Below, piece after piece: positions 49,089 through 58,631 of a stretch of 64,000 bases of DNA (position 1 is its first letter; each line of letters starts with the position of its first letter). The stretch is taken from positions 20,520,501 to 20,584,500 of the forward strand of contig NC_069367.1 in NCBI RefSeq assembly GCF_021730395.1, written 5' to 3'. The notes beneath the pieces were generated by a model. That model was given only the letters and a program-made list of their open reading frames with translations. It ran no database searches and was not told the DNA's origin. The DNA comes from Mercenaria mercenaria. Taxonomy: Eukaryota; Mollusca; Bivalvia; Venerida; Veneridae. Position numbers and translations under genes: made by a program.

Positions 49089-50782
49089 TGTGTGTATACT
49101 ATAATGGTACTACTGTCAATTGTAGGTGCAGATAATATATCTTACCAAGACCCCATCCTCACTGCAAAGCACACACGCTTTTAAAAGCCAGGCTGGCTTT
49201 TATGAATCTTGAATCATGTTGTCATGGCAGTGGAGGTTGGAGTCCTGTGTGTATAATTGGAGAATGCAGAATGTCTTGCGTCAATGAGGAAATGAAGATA
49301 TGAATACGCCACTTGATTCAAAGTCAGAAACAATGTTAAGCAACGTTTTGTGTTTGGACGGAGTAAAGTCTTAAAGAAGATCATGCAGTTGGAAATTGTA
49401 TTTACATTGTTGGTATCTACTTGCATGTCATATTCACCACTGCTAACAGATGTTTCTGAAATCTGCGATTGCCATATTTTTAATTTAAAAAGAATACTTT
49501 AATTATGACTTCTAGATGTACGAAGTACCTTTACATTATTAATTTAGGTGAAAACCCAAAATAAATGAGAAGACATCACTATGTATTTTCAACCCTTCTG
49601 CTATGCTGTTTTGCTTATAAGCTAAACTGTTATAGGGTGCGGCAAGTATACATGAACAGGGAAGTTGTACAGTTAGTTGTTTGTTCAGGGCACCTAGTCT
49701 TTTGGTTTGACAAATAAAAAAATGTCGGTAAATAAGATGGGTCAAAAGGAACGCAATGAACTAGTGCTATGGTAGAGAGTTGTACTGATTAAATCATATA
49801 TATTATTGGCTAACTGCAAATCCTAGGCTGTTACAATTTGGATGTCATTTTGTGACTTACTATGATCGGCATGATGACAGATCTGGTAGATAATGTATAC
49901 AACTGTGTTTCTAACTTATCATTTTTTTTCCCATTATCTAATGACATTTTAACAGTTTCTTTCAGTTAGAAGGAATTATAATGTTTGTTAGTTATTCGTA
50001 AAAATTAACAGCCATATTCAGTACGTGTACCTTTAAAGTTTAACGAGAGTAACTGCAGTGTATCAATATGCTGCGTATGGTCACTCTGTGACTGTTTCAG
50101 ATCATGGTGTTGTACACAGCTCAAAAAATATACTGTATGTTTAAAAGTATTGATAAATGTTGTCTTTTATTTCAGTGAGACCTCTGAATGATTGATTGTA
50201 AACAGTGCCTATCCTGGATAAAAACCCTGGGGTGAGCAGATAACCCTCGCCCAACGCTCGAGTGAAGCGAAGCGGAGGGTTTGCCATCAGGTCAATGGTT
50301 CTCTCGTTTTGCTAACACCAAGTTATTCCGATCAGCGCGAAGAGTCGGTTGCCTGGAACGAAGCGAGAACAATTACGAGTTAGGCGCAACGGAAGTAATA
50401 AATTTTATATGGACAGGCAGTCCGAAATGAGAGCAGCGTGCAAGAGTTAAAGCAGAGGCAAGCCATTGCGAGGGCAAGCATGCGACATGCATTGTCATTT
50501 TTACGCGATTTGGTGATACCACAGAACAGTGTTAAACCGGATTGCAGCTAGAAACAGCAGAGCAACATTGCTGGCGGAAAATGAACAGTTATACCGATCC
50601 CAAAGTTCCAATCAGTAGTTCTGTGATGGGTCAGGTCCGGACTTATGCAAAGGTGAACTGAACGAGGTGGACAGATGATTAAAATATTCAGTTACGTTCT
50701 ATCGTACGCGAAAAGTTGCTCGTTTAAACGGAAGCATCAATAACGCGGAAAAAAGGTTATTGGGAGTCTAAGAAATGGTATA
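49089..50782 (+). pseudogene. Indel-ridden partial copy of the gene C locus, likely assembly artefact
   Basis: This stretch follows 51536-53434 base by base but is about 11% shorter through many one- to three-base losses. It covers the gene C upstream region, the acceptor (50161-50175, TTTTATTTCAG) and about two thirds of the coding exon, then breaks into a Helentron-like element. Words such as CGATTGATTGTAAAC-like ATGATTGATTGTAAAC, CTCGAGTGAAGC and ACAATTACGAGTTAGG remain recognisable. The even spread of single-base deletions over coding and non-coding parts alike looks like unpolished long-read sequence of the other haplotype, not a decayed paralogue. It should not be counted as a second gene. 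Confidence 0.8.
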
Positions 50783-51530
50783 ATTATTGCAAACAGCAGC
50801 TGTAGTTTATGTTGCTTGCAGTACAAGGGTCAGTCTTATGATGGTCAACAAGTGTTTGCAAGTTTCAAGCCAATAGCTCTGATAGTTAAGAGAAAAAGTT
50901 GACCTAAACATAAAACTTAACCAAGAAATCTGATATTTTCTAAGTCCAAAAGGGGCCATAAATCTTGCAAAAAGCAGGATGGAGTTATGTTTCTTGCTGT
51001 ACAGGGTCAACTTATGATGGTGAACAAGTGTTGCAAGTTTTTAAAGCAATAGCTTTGATAGTTTAGGATAAAGCTGACCTAAAACATAAAACTTAACCAA
51101 GAAAACTGATTTTCTAAGTCCAAAAGGGGCAATAAATCTTGCAAAAAAGCAAGATGGAGTTATGTTTCTTGATGTACAGGGTCTGCTTATGATGGTGAAC
51201 AAGTATTCCAAGTTTCAAAGCAATAGCTTTGATAGTTTAGGAGAAAAGTTGACCTAAACATAAAACTTAACCAAGAAATCTGATATTTTCTAAGTACAAA
51301 AGGGGCCATAAATCTTGCAAAAAGCAAGATGGAGTTATGTTTCTTGCTATACAGGGTCAGCTTATGATGGTGAACAAGTATTCCAAGTTTCAAAGCAATA
51401 GCTTTCATAGTTTAGGAGAAAAGGTGACCTAAACATAAAACTTAACCAGGCAACGCCGACGCCGACGCCGACAACCGCTCAAGTGATGACAATAACTCAT
51501 CATTTTTTTTCAAAAAATCAGATGAGCTAA
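50783..51530 (+). mobile_element. Helentron-like family B, copy 4, left part cut by an assembly join
   Basis: It enters in the second unit (TAATTATTGCAAACAGC) and runs through units 3-5 to TCAGATGAGCTAA at 51530 with GACGCC repeats at 51455-51473. The missing left part coincides with the end of the artefact copy. The artefact copy of the flank (49080-49095) has no element at the same place. Confidence 0.8.
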
Positions 51531-52730
51531 AAATAGTGTGTATAATAATGGTACATACTGTTCAACATGTAGGTGCATGTATACATATATCTTACCAAGA
51601 CCCCCATCCCATCCCCTCAAAGCACACACGCTTTTAAAAGCCCAGGGCATGGTGCATTTTAGTAGTGAAAGATCTCTTGAACATCATTGTTGTCCATTGG
51701 CAGTGGATGTTGGAGTGCCTGTGTGATATATTGGAGAATGCAGAATGTCTTGCAGTCAAATGAAGGAAATGAAGATACTGAAACGCCACTTTGATTTCAA
51801 AGTCAAGAAAATGTTAGCAACGTTTTGTTTTTGAACGGAGTAAAACGTCTTTTAAAAAGTTATCATGCAGTTAAATTGTAATTATAACATTGTTGGTTAT
51901 CAATAGCATTATATTACAGCCACTGCCTACCAGTGGATGTTTTCTGTAAACTGCGAGATTGCCAATATTTTTTTTTAAAAAGAATACTTTTAAAGATGTG
52001 TAACTTCTAGATGATAACGAAAGTACATTATAGCATATAAATTTAGGTGAAAATAAAATAATAGAATGAGAAAAGACATAACACATGAGTTATTTATCAG
52101 CCCTTCTGCTATGCCTGTATTAGCTTAATAAGCCTAAACTTTTATTAGGGTGGGCAAGTATACATAACAGGGAAGTTGTCCAAGTAGTTGATCTTGTCAT
52201 AGGGACACCTAGTCTTTAGGTTTGACAAAAAAAAATGTCGGTAAATAAGATGGGTCAAACAGGAACGCAAAATGAACTAGGCTAGGTAGAGAAGTTGATA
52301 CTGATTTAATATCATATATTATTTCTGGCATAACATGCAAATCCCTAGGCATGTTAAAACTTTGGCATGTCATATTTGTGACAATTAAGATTCGGCATGA
52401 TGACAGATCTGGTAGATATGTTTAACAACTGCTTGTTTCAAATATCATCTTTTTTTTCCCCCATTATTTAATAGACACATATCAGTTTTCCTTTCAGTTA
52501 GAAGGAAATCTGTAATGTTTGTTAGTCTATTCGTAAAAATAACAGCCTATATATACAGTGTACCTTTAATAGTAACGATGAGTAAACTTGGGACACGTGT
52601 ATCAAAATGCTGTCCGTATAGGTCCCGCTTCTGTGACTGTTTCAGATAATGGTGATGTTGTACACAGCTCAAAGAAGATATAACTATTGTTTAAAAAAGG
52701 ATGAATAAAATTCGTTGTCTTTTTTTTCAG
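51531..52730 (+). other. Gene C upstream region, clean copy
   Basis: Non-coding in all frames; it should contain the 5'-UTR intron and perhaps the first exon and promoter, but I could not place a donor or TATA box with confidence. Confidence 0.4.
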
Positions 52731-52747
52731 GTGAGAAAACCTCTGCA
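52731..52747 (+). other. Gene C splice acceptor and 5' UTR end
   Basis: A run of eight T and CAG ends at 52730, followed by 17 bases to the proposed ATG at 52748. The same arrangement occurs before genes A and D. The exon starts GTGAGA, which resembles a donor, but the pyrimidine tract and family alignment favour an acceptor. Confidence 0.6.
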
Positions 52748-53710
52748 ATGATTGATTGTAAACCTAGGCCTTATCCTGGATACAACCCTGGAGGAGAAGC
52801 AGAAACCCCTCGCCCAAACGCTCGAGTGAAGCCAGAAGCGGAGGAGTTTGCCAACAGAGGTCATGGTTCTCTCGATTTGTTCGCATCAACACCAAGGTAT
52901 ATTCCGGACTCAGCTCGAGAGCCTCGTTGCCCTGGAAGCGAAGCGAGAAACAATTACGAGTTAGGTCGCAACGGAACTGCTAATAAACTTTTATATGGAC
53001 AGGCCACGCCTCGAAATGACGAGCCAGCGGTGCCAAGAGTTAAAGACGAGGCAAGACCAATAGCAGAGGGACACCAAGGCAAAGCGACATCGGCATTGTT
53101 CAATTCTTACGGCAGATTACCGGGTGATACCCCACGAGCAACACGTGTTAAACCGGAAGCAGCAGAAACAGCAGAGCAACATTGCGGCGGAAGAATGAAC
53201 AGTTTATTACACGATCCCAAAAAGCTTCCAAACTCAGCACGTTCTGTGCCTCGGGTCAAGGTCGAGGCATTAGCAAACGCTGAACTTGACCGAGGTGGAC
53301 AGATGAATAAAACTATCTACAGTTACGGTTCTAATTCGTCACGCGCTGAACACATGCCTCGTGTTAAACCGGAAGCATCAGATAACGCGGAAAAGGGAAG
53401 AGGGTATATGGGGACGCTAATGGGGAAATATGGTAAATTACCACTTGATGAACAGCCAGCTCAGAAAGTTCGTGGGGAAGGTGGGGAAAATGCCAGTCTC
53501 GACAAAGGTGGGAGAATGTCTCGTCTGATGCATGAAGGAAGTCGTTTACCACAAGACCCTAAGCCACCACCAAGGGCTAATAGCAAGGCTGCGAAACACA
53601 TTCTGAGGGCAAGCAGAGGTCAAATGGCCAAACTGTTTGCAGAACAAGGTAAACATCAGACAGTTGCCAAAGCGGGAACCAGATCAGCGTCAGCTATGAA
53701 AGTCTACTAG
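52748..53710 (+). CDS. Gene C: repeat protein of 320 aa, single coding exon
   Basis: The open frame extends 33 bases further upstream, but a polypyrimidine tract and CAG end at 52730, so the first eleven codons of that longer frame (MSFFSGEKTSA) span or follow a splice acceptor. I place the start at MIDCKPRPYPGYNPGG, which aligns with the gene D start (MTVSARPYPGYKP). Eight repeats of about 36 residues follow, opening RVKPEAEEFA, RCPGSEARNNYE, RVKDEARPIAE, RVKPEAAETAE, RVKVEALANAE, RVKPEASDNAE, KVRGEGGENAS and RANSKAAKHIL. Most have a centre like GGRMNSL followed by LP. The protein is basic and rich in Pro, Arg and Gly, with no signal peptide, membrane helix or enzyme motif. A polyadenylation signal AATAAA lies at 53727 and another at 54242. 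Function unknown. A low-quality partial copy lies 2.5 kb upstream. Confidence 0.9.
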   Translation: MIDCKPRPYPGYNPGGEAETPRPNARVKPEAEEFANRGHGSLDLFASTPRYIPDSAREPRCPGSEARNNYELGRNGTANKLLYGQATPRNDEPAVPRVKDEARPIAEGHQGKATSALFNSYGRLPGDTPRATRVKPEAAETAEQHCGGRMNSLLHDPKKLPNSARSVPRVKVEALANAELDRGGQMNKTIYSYGSNSSRAEHMPRVKPEASDNAEKGRGYMGTLMGKYGKLPLDEQPAQKVRGEGGENASLDKGGRMSRLMHEGSRLPQDPKPPPRANSKAAKHILRASRGQMAKLFAEQGKHQTVAKAGTRSASAMKVY

Positions 53711-53726
53711 TCAGAGACGTTTTAAT

Positions 53727-53732
53727 AATAAA
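53727..53732 (+). terminator. Possible polyadenylation signal of gene C
   Basis: AATAAA occurs 17 bases after the gene C stop codon. This is close to the stop, so the second AATAAA at 54242-54247 may be the one used. Confidence 0.4.
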
Positions 53733-54529
53733 AATGAGTTTCCTGGTTGATTAAGTGCTTTATACGCTGGGCGGAGCGAAACAGTTGAACATTTTTACAA
53801 TCTAGATAGATGTGCGACTGTACAGACGACACAGATTCGTGTCTGGAAGGGTCACATACTGTACATTCTTTACAACCTTGCTGCCTTATTGCCGGTGAAT
53901 TACAGCTGTCATAGGAATCTATGTTTCGCAGCAATATCATGCTTAGTAGATACATGCAAATTCATTTTAATAGCTCAGCTGTGTTTGATATCACCGCCAA
54001 AGTTTAAACTCGTGACTCCTGTATGTAGCCTGTCTCAAACGCCAGGATGATATTAAGCGCTTTAGTTCTCGGATTGTTTCATAGATTGTGGTTACATAGA
54101 CAATGAATGTCAATTTTCTTTGTTTGAAAGGGGAAATTCTCAACTTTATTTTATCTTCTGACACACAGCAAAGACAAGTAATTCTTGCGACAGAATCATT
54201 TGCTCATTACACCAAGTACAATCATACAATCATATTCATATAATAAAGACTGTGTACTTGTAATTGCTTGTTTTTGCTCAAATTATAAAACAAACACTGG
54301 TATACACGTTTAGCTTTATTTTCAATTTCTTCTAACTTCTAACCTAATACTCTTGCTTGATTAAACTTATTACTAGTAGATATTAGTGCAATATTCTCGG
54401 ATTTTTAACATTTATTAATGTAGATATATAGGGTAAACAGTCTCATAGTTTTGAGGAATTTATTTTGTTGTTTTAAATTTTAGGTAATAAATAAATGTAA
54501 AATGTTACTGTTTTGCTCTATCTGAATGA

Positions 54530-54915
54530 CACAACATATGTTGACAGTGGTTCGTATCCGTAACAAGCTTTGACACGAGATAATTGTTGACAATGGTTAA
54601 CTTATCCTATGTTGAAAGAGGTAAAAGTATCTAGAAGTATCCGCAACAACCATTGATACGAGATATGTTGACAGTGGTTAAAGTTTCCTGATAAAACTGA
54701 CGAGATATGACGTATTGACACGAGATATGTTGACAGTGGTTAACGTATCCTGATAAAACTGACGAGATATGACGTATTGACACGAGATATGTTGACAGTG
54801 GTTAATGTATCCGTAACTACCTGTTACACGAGATATGTTGACAGTAGTTAACACATCCTAATAATATTTGACACAAGATAATGTTGAAAGTGGTTAACGT
54901 ATCCTTGACAACAAT
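54530..54915 (+). repeat. Minisatellite of 45-62 bp units
   Basis: Six to seven units share CACGAGATATGTTGACAGTG and TTAACGTATCCT. Two neighbouring units (54656-54780) also share TGATAAAACTGACGAGATAT and are nearly identical. It lies behind gene C. Confidence 0.75.
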
Positions 54916-55317
54916 GTACAAAAGATCATATGGTGAAGAAAAGTGTTGAATTTCCTCTTCTCAACGAACTCAGTATATGCTTCGAATCCCTGAGCTTTAA
55001 CCATAGACAGCCAGTTTTTATTTTAGATACCATCTTTTAGAAACAAACAAATCCAAGGCAGGTCTTAAGAAAACAGACCTAGCTATGCCTAATACTAGTA
55101 CGTATATAGTTTCCTGTCTAAATACTAATGCAAGAAGTTAAAAGCCGGAGTCTAAACTCGGCAATGTTTTAGGAAATTACTAAATGTTTGATCTGCTAAT
55201 GGACCATGTTAAAATTTTGTCTGTTGTGTTCCGTCAGGGACATTGCCCCTTTGCCGTGTAGATTTGGTAAAGGCTTACACGGTAATACGGTACGAAGATC
55301 TTACCAACGTCGCTCTT
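54916..55317. other. Non-coding stretch
   Basis: No coding signal recognised between two tandem arrays. Confidence 0.4.
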
Positions 55318-56025
55318 CTGTATCGTGTTTTTGCGTTTTTGAATCAAATTGTCGCACCTTTGCATTGTATTATCGCGCTTTCGTATCGTATTATCGCACC
55401 TTCGTGTTGTAATATTGCACCTTCACATAATATCTTTGCATCTTCGCATCGTATCCCTCGCCTTCGCATTTTTTATTGTTTTCACATCGTATCATTAGGC
55501 CACCATATCGTGTTATGGCACCTTCGCATCGTATTATTGCACCGGCGTATCGTATTATCGCGCCTTCGTATTGCATTATCGCGCCTTTGAATAATATTTT
55601 TTCATTTTTGCATCGTATTTTCGGGCCATCGCATCGTTTTATTGCGCCTTTGAATCTTATTATCGCACCTTCGCATCGTATTTCCGCACATCTGCATCAT
55701 TTTATCACGCTTTCGCATCATATCGCGCCTTTGCATCATATTATCGCGCCATCGCATCGTATTTTTGCATCTTCACATCGTATTATCGCAGCTTTGCATC
55801 GTATTATCGCACCTTTGCATCGTATTGTTGCACCTTCAGATCGTATTATCGCACCTTTGCATCGTATTTTTGCGTTTTCGCATCGTATCATCGGGCCATC
55901 GTATCGCATAATCGCACATGTGCATCGTGTTTTCTCATCGTATTATCGCACCAACGAATCCTAGCTTTGAATCATATCTCAGTTCTGCTCTTTCTCATTT
56001 CGTGTCCGCACATCGTAATGTCGTA
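55318..56025 (+). repeat. Degenerate 21 bp minisatellite
   Basis: About 33 units of the type CGTATTATCGCACCTTTGCA(T). Because 21 is a multiple of three, stops are rare and long frames result (heptads such as HRIIAPS), but composition and lack of context argue against a protein. It lies between genes C and D. Confidence 0.85.
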
Positions 56026-56264
56026 ATTACGCTTTTTTTTTGGAAAGATAGTGCGATAATATTATGCAACAGCGCGTCTCCACATAATGTCATCACGCTT
56101 TCACATTTTACCTTCGCGACTTTACCTCGCATTATCGGTTCATATACTATTGTCTTTAAATACCGATCTACAAGGCGAAGGGGTCTTTGAGGAACCCCGT
56201 AATTGTCATATTCTCCACCCTTTCCAGTATGTTCATGTGACTGTATCATGTATGACTAACAAAT

Positions 56265-56499
56265 GAGCCGTGCCATGAGAAAACCAACACAGTGCGTTTG
56301 CGACCAGCATGGATCCAGGCCAGCTCGCGCATCCGCGCAGTCTGGTCAGGATCCATGCTGTCCGCTTTCAAAGCCTATTGAAATTGGAGAAACTGTTAGC
56401 GAACAGCATGGATCCTGACCAGACTGCGCGGATGCGCAGGCTGGTCTGGATCCATGCTGGTCGCAAACGCACTATGTTGTTTTTCTCATGGCGCGGCTC
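56265..56499. repeat. 235 bp fold-back (palindromic) element
   Basis: The arms of about 95-100 bases are inverse copies: GAGCCGTGCCATGAGAAAAC / CTCATGGCGCGGCTC, GTGCGTTTGCGACCAGCATG / CATGCTGGTCGCAAACGCAC, and GCGCAGTCTGGTCAGGATCC / GGATCCTGACCAGACTGCGC. A loop of about 40 bases joins them. It is a miniature fold-back element; a smaller relative is at 34060. Confidence 0.85.
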
Positions 56500-57177
56500 A
56501 AATATTCAGCCTACAACGATGTCCTTTGCAATGTTTCCTTTACCATCTGGTGTGCATAAAACATCAAAACACCCAACTATTGTCGATGTTATATATGGTT
56601 TTCAGATAATAAGAAACTAACAACTTTCTCTTGGCTCAGTCATTGAGCCGATGGAAAGTGCAAACGCTGGGAAATTATCTCGTTTTCTAGCCCTTTAAAG
56701 TTACACTGAACAGGTAACATTTTCAAAGCTTCAGACAACGATTTCATTCAGTGAACGAGAAATCTTAACTGAAGCACGAGGAAGTTTCAGACATATCTTA
56801 TTTTCAGCCTTGTCCTGTGTGTTTCCTGCCCATAAGAGACGAAATGTTCATAAGCTCTCGTGACGTACTATACAAATTTGGTGGAGGAAGTATATATTAC
56901 ATGTAGTACAAAATGTGCTGTTTTATGGACTAAATAACAACAAAGATGAACGAGATACCATTTAATGTTCAGTAAATGTACAGAAAAACAAAATAAGAGC
57001 GTCATGCATCTGTTACGAAACAATTTACAAAAAAAGTTAAAAAAAAACTGCTTATTGTATCCAGAAAATTTTATTCTATTGGCTGCTGACATATTTAGAT
57101 AACACAAATGAGGATAATAACGTGCACTCATCTCTAAAATAGATACGTGTTTGTTTCAAGAAATTTTGTTTTGTAAA
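56500..57177. other. Non-coding stretch behind gene D
   Basis: No gene or repeat recognised. Confidence 0.45.
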
Positions 57178-57183
57178 TTTATT
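57178..57183 (-). terminator. Polyadenylation signal of gene D
   Basis: AATAAA on the minus strand lies about 50 bases after the gene D stop codon, a normal distance for a short 3' UTR. Confidence 0.5.
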
Positions 57184-57231
57184 AATTCTTTGACAATTAC
57201 GTGTCAAAATGTTTTTCAGGCAAGAGCACCG

Positions 57232-58350
57232 TTATCCGCGTTTCCCGCCGTGCATAAGCCAAGACATTCTCCCACCTGCGCTTTTTCGGGCTATCTCCTC
57301 ACCTGCTGATGTCACACGGGGCACGCCTCTGCTGGAGAGAGGCAACTGCCCATAACTACCCATTAATACTCCCATGGTACCTTGTGCCTTGCGGTAATTA
57401 TCTTCACCTTCTGTACTAACGCGTGAATGTGGACGGGAAGATGGCGGCGCACTATAATCATGTATAAGTCTATTAATTTGTTTGCCTTTATCAAGTTCAG
57501 CGTTTTCTTGCCCTTCTGCTTTCACACGGGGTGCTGCGCGTGCCGAACTTGGCAGCCTGTTTGGGCTATGGACCAGACAATTCATCCGATCTCCTTTGTG
57601 TGGTTCTGCAATATTTTCTGCTTCCGGTTTGACACGTGGAGCGGGTCTTGCAGAAGGCGTTTGCTGACCATATTGTTGTAACAGTTTTGCAGCAGGTTTC
57701 CCTTCGTGACTTTTTGCAATGTTTTCTGCTTCCGGTTTTACTCTTGGTATTGCACGTGTTGACAAAGGTGTGGCATACTTATGTATGTACTTTTTCATTC
57801 GTACTCCTGCACCTAATTCGGCGGTCTTTTCGGCATCGGGTTTAACTCTTGGCGGCGCTCGTTTTGAGCTCGGTAATCTTTTCGGACTGTGAACGATACA
57901 ATCCATACGACCACCTTTATGCTTCTCTGCATCTTTTTCTGCTTCCGGTTTTACACGCGGTGCCGGTGGCGGAGACGACGGAAGTTGGCCCTGCTTATGA
58001 AAAAGTTCTGCCGTGCGACCTCCAGCATGTACTTCCGCAATACCTTGTGCTTCTGGCTTTACCCTTGGAACAGCTTTTGGAGACAAATTTAAGCGAGGGG
58101 TCGGTCGTCCACCAATTAGTTTATTTACTGTTCCACGCCCGGCTTGATAATTTGACATAGCTGCCTCGCCTTGACATTTGGGTTCCGGTTTCGGTGTGCG
58201 GTTTGTTTTCGCCCCATATTTAAGCTCAAATGATCCTCGAGCCTTGGCAGCGAAACTGTCAGCCTCAGGTTTTACTCTCGGTACCGGTCTTGGTGATGCT
58301 GCAGCTTTTTCCGGTTTATAACCGGGATAAGGTCTCGCAGAAACCGTCAT
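57232..58350 (-). CDS. Gene D: repeat protein of 372 aa, single coding exon
   Basis: The open frame begins ten codons upstream, but a TTTTCAG acceptor at 58371-58377 cuts that region, so I place the start at MTVSARPYPGYKP, aligned with gene C. After a Pro-rich lead there are ten repeats of about 36 residues. Six open RVKPEA or RVKPDA; others open KCQGEAA, RVKAEGQENAE, RVSTEGEDNY and RVTSAGEEIA. Repeats 4-6 and 7-9, counting the lead as 1, are alike in order: an LPS type, a GGRMDCIVHSPKRLPSS type, and a type with an IHKY or IHDY centre. This looks like an internal triplet duplication. The protein stops at MHGGKRG and lacks the last repeat of gene C. It is basic, hydrophilic and soluble in appearance, with no known domain. 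It is convergent with gene C, 3.5 kb away. Function unknown. Confidence 0.92.
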   Translation of the reverse strand: MTVSARPYPGYKPEKAAASPRPVPRVKPEADSFAAKARGSFELKYGAKTNRTPKPEPKCQGEAAMSNYQAGRGTVNKLIGGRPTPRLNLSPKAVPRVKPEAQGIAEVHAGGRTAELFHKQGQLPSSPPPAPRVKPEAEKDAEKHKGGRMDCIVHSPKRLPSSKRAPPRVKPDAEKTAELGAGVRMKKYIHKYATPLSTRAIPRVKPEAENIAKSHEGKPAAKLLQQYGQQTPSARPAPRVKPEAENIAEPHKGDRMNCLVHSPNRLPSSARAAPRVKAEGQENAELDKGKQINRLIHDYSAPPSSRPHSRVSTEGEDNYRKAQGTMGVLMGSYGQLPLSSRGVPRVTSAGEEIARKSAGGRMSWLMHGGKRG

Positions 58351-58370
58351 TTCCCTGCTCCGATGATAAA
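58351..58370 (-). other. Gene D splice acceptor and 5' UTR end
   Basis: On the minus strand, CTTCGTTTGTTTTCAG is followed by 20 bases ending GGGAA before the ATG at 58350. It matches the acceptors preceding the starts of genes A and C, and it is why the in-frame ATG at 58380 is rejected as the start. Confidence 0.65.
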
Positions 58371-58631
58371 CTGAAAACAAACGAAGAAAAGTTCAGATTG
58401 GGAATTGTCTTTGGTCTTACGAGATTATTCATGTGTTCTTCCGTCTGTTACAAAATACAGTTGACAGCATTTCCTATGATTTTTCTTTACGGACAGATTT
58501 TTTTTCATATATGCGTCAACATCTACTTAATTCCAGCGATCATTAAGGTATGTCACCATGCCCTATTTAAAGGTATAGACAGGACTACATAAATCACCAG
58601 CCTTGAAATGTGTTCAGATATGAGAACCAAG

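Noticed and set aside
50170-50782. A genuine decayed paralogue of gene C
   Set aside because: Damage is equal in coding and non-coding parts, consists mainly of small deletions, and ends at a transposon join; an assembly artefact explains all of it.
55476-55964. 162-codon frame rich in HRIIAPS heptads
   Set aside because: It is the read-out of a 21 bp minisatellite; frames are open in several phases and there is no splice, start or family support.
57427-58160. Plus-strand frames across gene D
   Set aside because: They are shadows of the repeat-coding strand; the minus strand has one uninterrupted 372-residue repeat protein.
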